Shown: positions 37,101-45,232 of the stretch, piece by piece | Position numbering within the stretch: position 1 is the stretch's first letter | Layout of the letters: each line of letters begins with the position of its first letter | Source of the DNA: JAJTHJ01 sp046316025 | GTDB taxonomy: Bacteria; Pseudomonadota; Gammaproteobacteria; Burkholderiales; Burkholderiaceae_F | Direction of reading: 5' to 3' | Assembly: GCA_046316025.1 (NCBI GenBank) | Contig: JBKCXU010000047.1 | Coordinates: 1 to 64,000, forward strand | Length of the DNA stretch: 64,000 bases | The notes under the pieces: model-generated | The model's database searches: none | Seen by the model: only the letters and a program-made list of their open reading frames with translations | What the model was told of the DNA's origin: nothing | Made by a program: the position numbers and the translations under genes

Positions 37101-38398
37101 ACGCACCGCTCGACCCCGCTCTGGCTGCCGGCAGTTTGCCGGCAACGATGCAGGCGCTCGGCCGGCGCGCACGGGCGGCGAGTGTGGCCATGGCGCGCGC
37201 CTCGACCGCCGCCAGGAACGACGCGCTGCTGAAAATCGCCGCAGCGATCCACGCCAGCCACGCCGAGATCGCCGCCGCCAATGCGCGCGACGTCGAGCGC
37301 GCCGCGGCCGGCGGCCTGGCCGCCGCGCTGCTCGACCGGCTTCGCCTGACCGACAAGGGCATCGAGCAGATGGCGCAGGGGCTGGAGCAGATCGTGCAGC
37401 TGGCCGACCCGATCGGTGCGATCGGCGACGTGCGGACGATGCCGTCCGGCATCCAGGTCGGGCGGATGCGCGTGCCGCTGGGCGTGGTGGCCATCATTTA
37501 CGAGAGCCGCCCCAACGTGACGATCGACGCCGCCGGCCTGACGCTCAAAAGCGGCAACGCCGCGATCCTGCGCGGCGGCTCGGAAGCCATCGAGTGCAAC
37601 CGGCTGCTGGCGCGACTGGTCGCGGATGCCGTTGCTGCCGCCGGCCTGCCGCGCGACGCGGTGCAACTGGTGGACAGCACCGACCGCGCCGCCGTCGGCC
37701 TGCTGGTGACGATGCCGGAGTACGTGGACATCGTCGTGCCACGCGGCGGCCGCGGCTTGATCGAGCGGCTGATGCGCGAGAGCCGCGTGCCGATGATCAA
37801 GCACCTGGACGGCATCTGCCACGTGTACGTGGACGCCGATGCCGATCTGGCGATGGCGATCGCCATCGCCGACAACGCCAAGACCCAGCGCTACGGCACC
37901 TGCAACACGATGGAGTCGCTGCTCGCGCACAGCGACATCGCCGCCGCGCTGCTGGCGCCGCTGGGGCGCATCTACGTGGACAAGGGCGTGGAGTTGCGCG
38001 GCTGCCAGGCTGCGCAGGCGCTGCTCGCCGCCGCGGGCTTGCCGTGCCGCGAGGCCACCGAAGAGGACTGGCGCACCGAGTATCTGGCGCCGGTGCTCGC
38101 GATCCGCGTGGTGCCGACACTCGACGCGGCCATCGAGCACATCAACACGTTTGGCAGCAAGCACACCGACGCCATCGTCACCCGCGACTACGCGCATGCC
38201 ATGCGCTTCCTGCGCGAAGTCGATTCCGCCTCGGTGATGGTCAACGCCTCCACCCGCTTTGCCGACGGCTTCGAATACGGCCTGGGCGCGGAGATCGGCA
38301 TCAGCAACGACAAACTGCACGCGCGCGGCCCGGTCGGGCTGGAAGGGCTGACATCGTTGAAGTACGTGGTGTTCGGTCACGGGGAAGTGCGGACGTAA
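37097..38398 (+). CDS. proA: Gamma-glutamyl phosphate reductase
   Basis: 433 residues. NADPH-dependent second step of proline synthesis. The catalytic Cys lies in QRYGTCNTMESLL, and IYESRPNVTIDAAGL and GGRGLIERLMRESRVPMIKHLDG are family blocks. Overlaps holA by ATGA. proC is 6.7 kb downstream. A heptad-repeat locus begins 4 bases after its stop codon. Confidence 0.96.
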   Translation: MNAPLDPALAAGSLPATMQALGRRARAASVAMARASTAARNDALLKIAAAIHASHAEIAAANARDVERAAAGGLAAALLDRLRLTDKGIEQMAQGLEQIVQLADPIGAIGDVRTMPSGIQVGRMRVPLGVVAIIYESRPNVTIDAAGLTLKSGNAAILRGGSEAIECNRLLARLVADAVAAAGLPRDAVQLVDSTDRAAVGLLVTMPEYVDIVVPRGGRGLIERLMRESRVPMIKHLDGICHVYVDADADLAMAIAIADNAKTQRYGTCNTMESLLAHSDIAAALLAPLGRIYVDKGVELRGCQAAQALLAAAGLPCREATEEDWRTEYLAPVLAIRVVPTLDAAIEHINTFGSKHTDAIVTRDYAHAMRFLREVDSASVMVNASTRFADGFEYGLGAEIGISNDKLHARGPVGLEGLTSLKYVVFGHGEVRT

Positions 38399-38401
38399 GC
38401 G

Positions 38402-38503
38402 GTTGTCGGTTTGCCGTTGTCCGTTGGCGGATAGCGGCTTGGAAGATGGCAGGGCAACCCTCGGTCGAAAACAGACCTTAGAAAACCGACAACAGACAAC
38501 CTT
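38402..38503 (+). repeat. Heptanucleotide repeat locus 4 (proA-isomerase spacer)
   Basis: Heptads GTTGTCG, GTTTGCC, GTTGTCC, GTTGGCG (38402-38429), a spacer of about 53 bp, then complementary units AAACCGA, CAACAGA, CAACCTT (38483-38503), ending four bases before the next ATG. Same inverted plan as locus 2. No Shine-Dalgarno sequence before the downstream gene. Confidence 0.82.
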
Positions 38504-38507
38504 CACC

Positions 38508-39104
38508 ATGACCCTCGACTACTACCTCACCCCCGTCTCGCCCTTCACCTACTTCGGCCACGACCGGCTGCGCGCGATCTGCGCGCGGCATGGGGCAGCG
38601 ATCCGGTTGCGGATCGTCGATCTGGGCAAGGTGTTCCCGGCCACCGGCGGCCTGGCGCTGAAAGACCGGCATCCCGCGCGGCAGGCCTACCGGCTGCAAG
38701 AACTCGCGCGCTGGCGCGACTTTCTCGGCCTGCCGCTGAATCTGCATCCCAAGCACTTTCCGGTGCCCGCGCTGGCGGCCAGCACCGCGATCCTGGCCGT
38801 GCTCGAGCGGCACGGCACCGAAGCGGCGCTCGACGTGGCCGGCGACTGCCTGCGCGCGGTCTGGGTCGAGGAGCGCGACGCGTCCGCCGAAGGCACGCTG
38901 CACGACATCCTCGGCGCGCGCGGGTGGGACGCCGCGGCCCTGCTGGCGCATGCGGCAAGCGCGCAGATCGCCGCCACGCTGGAGGCGCACACGCAGGAGG
39001 CGATCGCCCGCGGCGTGTTCGGCTCGCCCTTCTACGTCGTCGGCGACCAGTTGTTCTGGGGTCAGGATCGGCTCGATTTCGTCGACCGGTTGCTTGCCCG
39101 GTGA
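38508..39104 (+). CDS. DsbA-family 2-hydroxychromene-2-carboxylate isomerase-like protein
   Basis: 198 residues. Thioredoxin-fold protein of the DsbA/kappa-class GST group: YYLTPVSPFTYFGHDRL has the active-site Ser (SPFTY) used by 2-hydroxychromene-2-carboxylate isomerase, and GVFGSPFYVVGDQLFWGQDRLDFV is the family C-terminus. No CxxC, so not an oxidoreductase. The real substrate is unknown outside naphthalene-degrading strains. GTGA overlap with the next gene. Confidence 0.88.
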   Translation: MTLDYYLTPVSPFTYFGHDRLRAICARHGAAIRLRIVDLGKVFPATGGLALKDRHPARQAYRLQELARWRDFLGLPLNLHPKHFPVPALAASTAILAVLERHGTEAALDVAGDCLRAVWVEERDASAEGTLHDILGARGWDAAALLAHAASAQIAATLEAHTQEAIARGVFGSPFYVVGDQLFWGQDRLDFVDRLLAR

Positions 39105-40291
39105 GCGCCGCCACGCACCAGTTTTTCGCGATCTGCCCGCGCGGGCTGGAGGTTCTGCTCGCGGACGAGCTGGCGGCCATTGGCGCGCAGGCGGTCAAAC
39201 CCGAGAGCGGCGGAGTCGCCTTTGCCGGCACGCTCGCCACCGGCTACGCGGCCAACCTGCACTCGCGGCTGGCGAGCCGCATCCTCTGGCAGTTGTCGGC
39301 CGGCGGCTATGCGCGCGAGGACGATTTGTTCGCCGCAGCGCACGCGATCCGCTGGGACGAGCACGTCGGCAGCCGGCAGACCTTGCGCGTGGACGTGAGC
39401 GCCAGCGGCGCGCCGCTGAAGAGCCTGGAATTCGCCACGCTGCGGATCAAGGACGGCATCGTCGACCGCCTGCGCGAGCGCACCGGCGCACGCCCCTCCA
39501 TCGACCGCGAGCGGCCCGACGTGCGCGTCTTTTGCCATCTGGATGCGACCACCGCCACGCTGTACCTCGACCTGTCGGGCGAGGCGCTGTTCAAGCGCGG
39601 CTGGCGGCTGGACAAAGGCGAAGCGCCGCTGAAGGAAAACCTCGCCGCCGGGCTGCTCAAGCTCGCCGGCTGGACGCCTGCACGCCCGCTGCTCGACCCC
39701 TTCTGCGGCAGCGGCACCCTCGTGCTCGAAGCCGCGTCGATCGCTGCGCGGCGCGCACCGGGGTTAAATCGCCCGTTCGGCTTCGAGCGCCTGCACTCGC
39801 ACGACCGCGCCGCGTGGCGCGAGTTGAAGCAAACCGCGCTGGCCGCGATTGATGAGCGCGCCGCGGCGCAACTCGTCGGCAGCGACATCTCCACGCGCGT
39901 CATCGATCAAGCGCGGCTGAACGCCGAGCGCGCCGGCCTGCGCGCCTGGCTGGACGATGGCCGGCTGCGCCTGACCGCCGCCGATGCGCGCACGGTCGAA
40001 GCGCCGGCCGCCGCTGGGCTGATCGTCACCAACCCACCCTACGGTGTGCAAAGCGAGCCGAAGTCGGCGACGGTTGCAGCGATGATGAGCACCGTTGGCG
40101 ACCATCTGAAGCACGCTTTTGCCGGCTGGACCGCCTGGATCCTGACCGCCGACCGCGCATTGCCCAAGCAAATGCGCCTGCAAGAGACGCGCAAGACGGT
40201 GCTCTTCAACGGGCCGTTGGAGTGCCGTTTGTTTCGCTTCGAGCTGGTGGCCGGGGGTTACCGGCCACGCTCGGCGGCCAAGACCGCTTGA
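39101..40291 (+). CDS. rlmL: THUMP-domain 23S rRNA (guanine-N2) methyltransferase, RlmL-like
   Basis: 396 residues from GTG at 39101, which overlaps the preceding TGA. N-terminal ferredoxin-like/THUMP RNA-binding part, then a Rossmann methyltransferase with LLDPFCGSGTLVLEAAS (SAM loop) and catalytic NPPYG. It corresponds to the RlmL half of the E. coli RlmKL fusion; the RlmK half is absent, as in many betaproteobacteria. Predicted to methylate G2445 of 23S rRNA (by homology). Confidence 0.88.
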   Translation: MSAATHQFFAICPRGLEVLLADELAAIGAQAVKPESGGVAFAGTLATGYAANLHSRLASRILWQLSAGGYAREDDLFAAAHAIRWDEHVGSRQTLRVDVSASGAPLKSLEFATLRIKDGIVDRLRERTGARPSIDRERPDVRVFCHLDATTATLYLDLSGEALFKRGWRLDKGEAPLKENLAAGLLKLAGWTPARPLLDPFCGSGTLVLEAASIAARRAPGLNRPFGFERLHSHDRAAWRELKQTALAAIDERAAAQLVGSDISTRVIDQARLNAERAGLRAWLDDGRLRLTAADARTVEAPAAAGLIVTNPPYGVQSEPKSATVAAMMSTVGDHLKHAFAGWTAWILTADRALPKQMRLQETRKTVLFNGPLECRLFRFELVAGGYRPRSAAKTA

Positions 40292-40312
40292 GCGCGCCGC
40301 CGCTGCTGTGCT

Positions 40313-40570
40313 TTACGCCCGCCGCGGGGCCGGCTTGGACAGAATCCAGGTCAGCAACGCGCCGACGACGACGGCCAACAGGAGTGCCGCCCAGACGGTA
40401 TCGAGAGCGCTGCCGGCCACCGTCAGCGACAGTGCGGCCGCGGCACCCCAGGTCGCCGCGATCGCCCGCAGTGGCTGCGGCCGCCGCAGCGCCACCGCGC
40501 GCATGCACAGGAACACGCCGACCACCACCAGCAGGCCGGCCACCCACATCAGCAATTGCGAAAACGGCAT
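40313..40570 (-). CDS. Small integral membrane protein of unknown function
   Basis: 85 residues with three hydrophobic helices (about 4-24, 35-52 and 56-76) and a basic C-terminus KPAPRRA. ATG at 40570 has a good ribosome site (GGGAGGGG). Lies 17 bp after the glutathione peroxidase gene on the same strand, so likely co-transcribed. No family recognised. Confidence 0.72.
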   Translation of the reverse strand: MPFSQLLMWVAGLLVVVGVFLCMRAVALRRPQPLRAIAATWGAAAALSLTVAGSALDTVWAALLLAVVVGALLTWILSKPAPRRA

Positions 40571-40587
40571 GATCCCCTCCCGCGGCG

Positions 40588-41073
40588 TTACGCCGCCAAC
40601 GCTTTTTCGATATCGGCGGCCAGGTCTTCCGGCTTGGTGGTCGGCGCGTAGCGCTCGATCACTATGCCGTCCTTGCCCACCAGGAACTTGGTGAAATTCC
40701 ACTTGATCGCTTCCGAGCCCAGCAGACCGGGCTTGGCCGTCGTCAGGTACTTGTACAGCGGGTGTGCGCCGGGGCCGTTGACGTCGACCTTGGCAAAGAG
40801 CGGAAAGCTCACCCCGTAGTTGAGTTCGCAGAACTCGGCGATCTCGCTCTCCGCCCCCGGCTCTTGCGCGCCGAACTGGTTGCACGGAAAACCCAGCACC
40901 GCAAAGCCGCGGCCCTTGAAGCGGCGGTAGATCTCCTCCAGCCCCTTGTACTGCGGCGTGAAGCCGCAGCGGCTGGCAGTGTTGACGATGAGCAGCACCT
41001 GGCCCTTGTAGTCGGCCAGTTTGCGCGGCTTGCCGTCGATGCCGGCGGCTTGGAAGGTGTAGATGGTGTCCAT
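40588..41073 (-). CDS. Glutathione peroxidase family protein
   Basis: 161 residues. Peroxidatic Cys36 in NTASRCGFTPQY (Cys, not selenocysteine), second block LGFPCNQFGAQEPG with a resolving-type Cys, and KWNFTKFLVGKDG. Thioredoxin-fold peroxidase that reduces hydroperoxides, probably with thioredoxin rather than glutathione as in other bacterial homologues. Cytosolic, no signal peptide. Confidence 0.94.
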   Translation of the reverse strand: MDTIYTFQAAGIDGKPRKLADYKGQVLLIVNTASRCGFTPQYKGLEEIYRRFKGRGFAVLGFPCNQFGAQEPGAESEIAEFCELNYGVSFPLFAKVDVNGPGAHPLYKYLTTAKPGLLGSEAIKWNFTKFLVGKDGIVIERYAPTTKPEDLAADIEKALAA

Positions 41074-41197
41074 TGCATTCCTGCCGAAGATGATGATGGC
41101 GACCGCGCCGTGCCGGTGAGCTTACCGCCCGAACTTGCCCTTCGCGGCCCATGCCCCCAGCGTCACCGCTGCTGGCTGCGGAGTTGTCTTCGCCGCC

Positions 41198-42340
41198 CTA
41201 CCCGGCCAGCGTCATGTGCTCGATGCCCTTGTTGACCGCCGCGATGCCGCCTTGCAGGCGCGAGTTGAGCTTGATCTGCAAACGCAGGTCGTTGACCGAA
41301 TCGGCGTTGCGCAGCGCGTCTTCGTAGGAAATCAGCTCCCGCTCGTGCAGATCGAAGAGCGCCTGGTCGAAGGTGACCATGCCCTGCTCGCGCGAGCGCT
41401 TCATCACGTCGCGGACTTCCTTGACCTCGCCCTTGAAGATGAGGTCGGCCACCAGCGGGGAGTTGAGCAGGATCTCCACCGCCGGCACCCGGCCCTTGCG
41501 GTCCTTGAGCGGGATCAGCCGCTGCGAGACGATCGCCCGCAGGTTGAGCGACAAGTCCATCAGCAACTGCTGCCGCTTCTCTTCCGGGAAGAAGTTGATG
41601 ATCCGGTCCAGCGCCTGGTTGGTGTTGTTGGCGTGCAGCGTGCACATCACCAGGTGGCCGGTCTCGGCAAAGGCGATCGCGTATTCCATGGTCTCGCGCT
41701 CGCGCACCTCGCCGATGAGGATCACGTCCGGCGCCTGGCGCAAGGTGTTTTTGAGCGCCGCCTGCCAGCTTTCGGTGTCGACGCCGACCTCGCGCTGGGT
41801 GACGATGCAGTTGCGGCTGGCGTGCACGTACTCGATCGGGTCTTCGATGGTGATGATGTGACCCTGGGTGTTGGCGTTGCGGTTGCCGACCATCGCCGCC
41901 AGGCTGGTGGACTTGCCCGAACTCGTCGCCCCCACCACCAGCACGATGCCGCGCTTGGCCAGCGCCAGTTCGTCGATGAGCGGCGGCAGATTCAGTTCCT
42001 CGCTGCTCGGGATGCGGTCGGCGATCGTGCGCAGCACCAGCCCCACCTTGCCCTGCTGGACAAAGGCGCTGACGCGAAAGCGGCCGATGCCGGTCGGGGC
42101 GATGGCGAAGTTGCATTCGCGTGTGCGCTCGAACTCGGTGGCCTGGCGGTCGTTCATGATGGCGCGCGCCAGCTCCGCCGTGTGCTGCGCGGTCAGCGCC
42201 TGGTTGGACACCGGCTGCACGCGCCCGTCGATCTTCAGCGCCGGGGGGAAATCTGCGGTCAGAAACAGATCCGAGCCTTTCTTGACGTGCAGCAGCCGCA
42301 GCAGGTCATGCACAAAGCGGGTCGCTTGGTCGCGTTCCAT
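41198..42340 (-). CDS. pilU: Type IV pilus retraction ATPase PilU
   Basis: 380 residues. Walker A GATSSGKST with Lys143, Asp box IIIEDPIEY-like ITIEDPIEYVH, Walker B VILIGEVRERETM and His box AETGHLVMCTLHANN. PilU is the PilT paralogue that boosts retraction force. Follows pilT by about 18 bp on the same strand, the usual pilT-pilU pair. Confidence 0.95.
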   Translation of the reverse strand: MERDQATRFVHDLLRLLHVKKGSDLFLTADFPPALKIDGRVQPVSNQALTAQHTAELARAIMNDRQATEFERTRECNFAIAPTGIGRFRVSAFVQQGKVGLVLRTIADRIPSSEELNLPPLIDELALAKRGIVLVVGATSSGKSTSLAAMVGNRNANTQGHIITIEDPIEYVHASRNCIVTQREVGVDTESWQAALKNTLRQAPDVILIGEVRERETMEYAIAFAETGHLVMCTLHANNTNQALDRIINFFPEEKRQQLLMDLSLNLRAIVSQRLIPLKDRKGRVPAVEILLNSPLVADLIFKGEVKEVRDVMKRSREQGMVTFDQALFDLHERELISYEDALRNADSVNDLRLQIKLNSRLQGGIAAVNKGIEHMTLAG

Positions 42341-42358
42341 CGAGGTTCTCCGCGGCGC

Positions 42359-43399
42359 TTAGCCGAAGTTCTCCGGGGTCTTGGCGTAGGCGCGCGCCTC
42401 GGCCATTGTCACGTGGCCGCGGCGCACGAGATCGATCAGCGCCTGGTCCAGCGTCTGCATGCCGTACTGGCCGCCGGTCTGGATCATCGAGTACATCTGC
42501 GCCACCTTGTTTTCGCGGATCAGGTTGCGGATCGCCGGCGTGCCGACCATGATCTCGTGCGCCGCCAGCCGCCCGCTGCCGTCCTTGACCTTGAGCAGCA
42601 CCTGCGCGATCACCGCCACCAGCGACTCCGACAGCATCGCCCGCACCATGTCTTTCTCGGCTGCCGGAAAGACATCGACCATGCGGTCGATGGTCTTGGC
42701 CGCCGAAGAGGTGTGCAGCGTGCCGAAGACGAGGTGGCCGGTCTCGGCCGCGGTCATGGCCAGGCGGATCGTCTCCAGGTCGCGCAGCTCGCCCACCAGC
42801 ACGACGTCCGGGTCCTCGCGCAGCGCCGAGCGCAGCGCGTTGGCGAACGACAGCGTGTGCGGCCCGACCTCGCGCTGGTTGATCACGCACTTGCGCGACT
42901 CGTGCACGAACTCGATCGGGTCCTCGATGGTGAGGATGTGCCCGTAGACGTTGTTGTTCACGTGGTCGCACATCGCCGCCAGCGTGGTCGACTTGCCGCT
43001 GCCGGTCGGCCCGGTCACCAGCACCAGCCCGCGCGGCTTGAGCGACAGCTCGGCAAACGCCCGCGGCGCGCCCAGCTCGTCGAGCGACAGCACGCGTGAG
43101 GGAATCGTGCGCAACACCGCACCGGCACCGCGATCCTGGTTGAAGGCATTGACGCGAAAACGCGCCAGCCCCGGCAACTCGAAGGAAAAGTCCACCTCGA
43201 GGAACTCGTCGTAGTGCTTGCGCTGCGCATCGCTCATGATGTCGTAGATCATGGCATGCACATCCTTGTGTTCCATCGGCGGCAGGTTGATGCGGCGCAC
43301 GTCGCCGTGCACGCGAATCATCGGCGGCAGGCCGGCCGACAGGTGCAGGTCCGACGCTTTATTCTTGACCGCAAAGGCGAGCAGTTCCGAGATGTCCAT
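42359..43399 (-). CDS. pilT: Type IV pilus retraction ATPase PilT
   Basis: 346 residues. Hexameric motor for pilus depolymerisation and twitching motility. Walker A GPTGSGKST (Lys136), ILTIEDPIEFVHESR, Walker B DVVLVGELRDLET, His box AETGHLVFGTLHTSSA. ATG at 43399 gives MDISELLAFAVKNKASDLHLSAG, the standard N-terminus. Divergent from yggS with a 31-bp gap, as in many betaproteobacteria and pseudomonads. Confidence 0.97.
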   Translation of the reverse strand: MDISELLAFAVKNKASDLHLSAGLPPMIRVHGDVRRINLPPMEHKDVHAMIYDIMSDAQRKHYDEFLEVDFSFELPGLARFRVNAFNQDRGAGAVLRTIPSRVLSLDELGAPRAFAELSLKPRGLVLVTGPTGSGKSTTLAAMCDHVNNNVYGHILTIEDPIEFVHESRKCVINQREVGPHTLSFANALRSALREDPDVVLVGELRDLETIRLAMTAAETGHLVFGTLHTSSAAKTIDRMVDVFPAAEKDMVRAMLSESLVAVIAQVLLKVKDGSGRLAAHEIMVGTPAIRNLIRENKVAQMYSMIQTGGQYGMQTLDQALIDLVRRGHVTMAEARAYAKTPENFG

Positions 43400-43430
43400 C
43401 GCAGCGAGTTCCGGGGAGTTCCAGGCGATT

Positions 43431-44165
43431 ATGTCCACCGCCGGCATTGCGCACAACCTGCAGCGGGTCCGCCAGCGTATCGCAGTGGCGGCGCACGCGG
43501 CCGGACGCGAGCCTGCGGCAGTGACGCTGCTGGCCGTGAGCAAGACCTTTGGCGCGGACGCCGTGCTGGCCGCCGCCGCGGCCGGCCAGCGCGACTTTGG
43601 CGAAAACTACGCGCAGGAGGGCATCGTCAAGATGGCGCAAGTGCGGGAGGCGGCGCCGGCGTTGGCGTTGCGCTGGCACTTCATCGGGCCGATCCAGAGC
43701 AACAAGACGCGGCTGCTTGCCGAACACTACGACTGCGTGCAGTCCGTCGACCGGCTGAAGATCGCGCAACGCCTGGCCGAGCAGCGGCCCGCGGCACGGC
43801 CGCCGCTCGATGTGCTGGTGCAGATCAACGTCAGTGGCGAGGCGAGCAAGAGCGGCGTGCCGCCGGCCGACGCCGAAGTGCTGGCGCATGCGGTAGCGGC
43901 GCTGCCCCGGCTGCGACTGCGCGGCCTGATGGCGATCCCCGAGCCGGCGGACGATCCGCAGCGCGCGCGCCTGCCGTTTGCGCAGATGCGCGCCCTGTTC
44001 GACCGGCTGCGCGCGGCGGGGCTGCCGCTCGACATCCTGTCGATGGGCATGTCGGGCGACCTGGAAGTCGCCATCGCCGAGGGGGCGACGATGGTGCGCG
44101 TCGGTACCGCAATCTTCGGTGAGCGCCGCAAGCCGCCCGCCGCACACGAGGAGCAACACCCATGA
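43431..44165 (+). CDS. yggS: Pyridoxal phosphate homeostasis protein (YggS/PLPBP)
   Basis: 244 residues, alanine-racemase-like TIM barrel without catalytic activity. PLP Lys in LLAVSKTFGAD; GENYAQEG, WHFIGPIQSNK and LSMGMSGDLEVAIAEGATMVRVGTAIFG are diagnostic. Overlaps proC by ATGA, the well-known yggS-proC pair beside pilT. Confidence 0.96.
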   Translation: MSTAGIAHNLQRVRQRIAVAAHAAGREPAAVTLLAVSKTFGADAVLAAAAAGQRDFGENYAQEGIVKMAQVREAAPALALRWHFIGPIQSNKTRLLAEHYDCVQSVDRLKIAQRLAEQRPAARPPLDVLVQINVSGEASKSGVPPADAEVLAHAVAALPRLRLRGLMAIPEPADDPQRARLPFAQMRALFDRLRAAGLPLDILSMGMSGDLEVAIAEGATMVRVGTAIFGERRKPPAAHEEQHP

Positions 44166-44977
44166 AAATCGCCTTCATCGGCGGCGGCAACATGGCCACG
44201 GCGCTGATCGGCGGGCTGCTCGGCCAGCAGCTTGCGCTGCCGGCGGACGTGCAGGTGGTGGAGATCGACGGTGCGCGCTGCGGCGAGTTGCAGCGCCGCT
44301 TCGGCGTGCAGACGGCAACCGCGCCCGGTGCCGCGCTCGCCGCTGCCGAGGTCGTCGTGCTGGCGGTCAAGCCGCAGCAGATGGGCGAAGTCTGCGCGGC
44401 GCTGCGGCCGCATCTGGCGCAGCCGCTGGTGCTCTCGGTCGCGGCCGGCATCCGCGCCACCGATCTCGCGTGCTGGCTCGGCACCGAGCGCATCGTCCGG
44501 GCGATGCCCAACACGCCGGCGCTGGTCGGCAAAGGTGTGAGCGGTCTGGTCGCGCTGCCGCCCGTGACGGCGGCCGAACGCGCGCTGGCCGAGCGCATCC
44601 TGCACGCGGTCGGCCAGGTCGTATGGCTGGAGCAGGAACGGCAACTCGACGCCGTGACCGCGCTGTCCGGCAGCGGACCGGCCTACGTCTTCTACTTCAT
44701 CGAAGCGCTGCTCGAAGCCGGCCGCGAACTCGGACTGACCGCCGAGCAGACCCGCACGCTGGCCATCGAAACCTTTGTCGGCGCCGCCGCGCTGGCGGCC
44801 GCCAGTCCCGAGCCGGTCGCCACGCTGCGCGCGCAAGTCACCTCCAAAGGCGGCACCACCGCCGCCGCGCTGGCGCGGCTGGAGAAGGACGAGGTCAAGC
44901 AGAGCATCGTCGCCGCCATCCATGCCGCTTGCGAGCGGGCGCAAGAACTGGGCGACGAATTCGGCCGCTCAAAATGA
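44162..44977 (+). CDS. proC: Pyrroline-5-carboxylate reductase
   Basis: 271 residues. Final step of proline synthesis. N-terminal dinucleotide-binding FIGGGNMATALIGGL, MPNTPALVGKG, and the C-terminal signature VTSKGGTTAAALARLE. Coupled to yggS by overlap. A 10-bp hairpin follows directly after the TGA. Confidence 0.97.
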   Translation: MKIAFIGGGNMATALIGGLLGQQLALPADVQVVEIDGARCGELQRRFGVQTATAPGAALAAAEVVVLAVKPQQMGEVCAALRPHLAQPLVLSVAAGIRATDLACWLGTERIVRAMPNTPALVGKGVSGLVALPPVTAAERALAERILHAVGQVVWLEQERQLDAVTALSGSGPAYVFYFIEALLEAGRELGLTAEQTRTLAIETFVGAAALAAASPEPVATLRAQVTSKGGTTAAALARLEKDEVKQSIVAAIHAACERAQELGDEFGRSK

Positions 44978-45003
44978 CAACGGCCCGCTGCTGCGGGCCG
45001 TTG
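44978..45003. terminator. Hairpin after proC, facing the tRNA genes
   Basis: CAACGGCCCG (44978-44987) and CGGGCCGTTG (44994-45003) with a 6-nt loop, starting at the base after the proC stop. Without a long T run on either side; probably the shared end of proC and of the convergent tRNA-Glu transcript. Confidence 0.65.
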
Positions 45004-45013
45004 CGTGGTGCAC

Positions 45014-45089
45014 TGGCGTCCCCTAGGGGATTCGAACCCCTGTTATCGCCGTGAAAGGGCGGTGTCCTAGGCCTCTAGACGAAGGGGAC
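45014..45089 (-). tRNA. tRNA-Glu (UUC)
   Basis: 76 nt on the minus strand: GTCCCCTTCGTCTAGAGG at the 5-prime end, anticodon loop CTTTCAC, T arm AGGGG-TTCGAAT-CCCCT, acceptor GGGGAC and encoded GCCA. Closely matches the E. coli tRNA-Glu. Lies downstream of gltX, its own synthetase, after tRNA-Ala. Confidence 0.97.
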
Positions 45090-45113
45090 TGACGGTGGGG
45101 CGTCAATCGTTGG

Positions 45114-45189
<76 letters not shown>

Positions 45190-45232
45190 ACGCAGAAAGG
45201 CGCGCATTATAGCCACAGGCAGTGGCGCGCGG

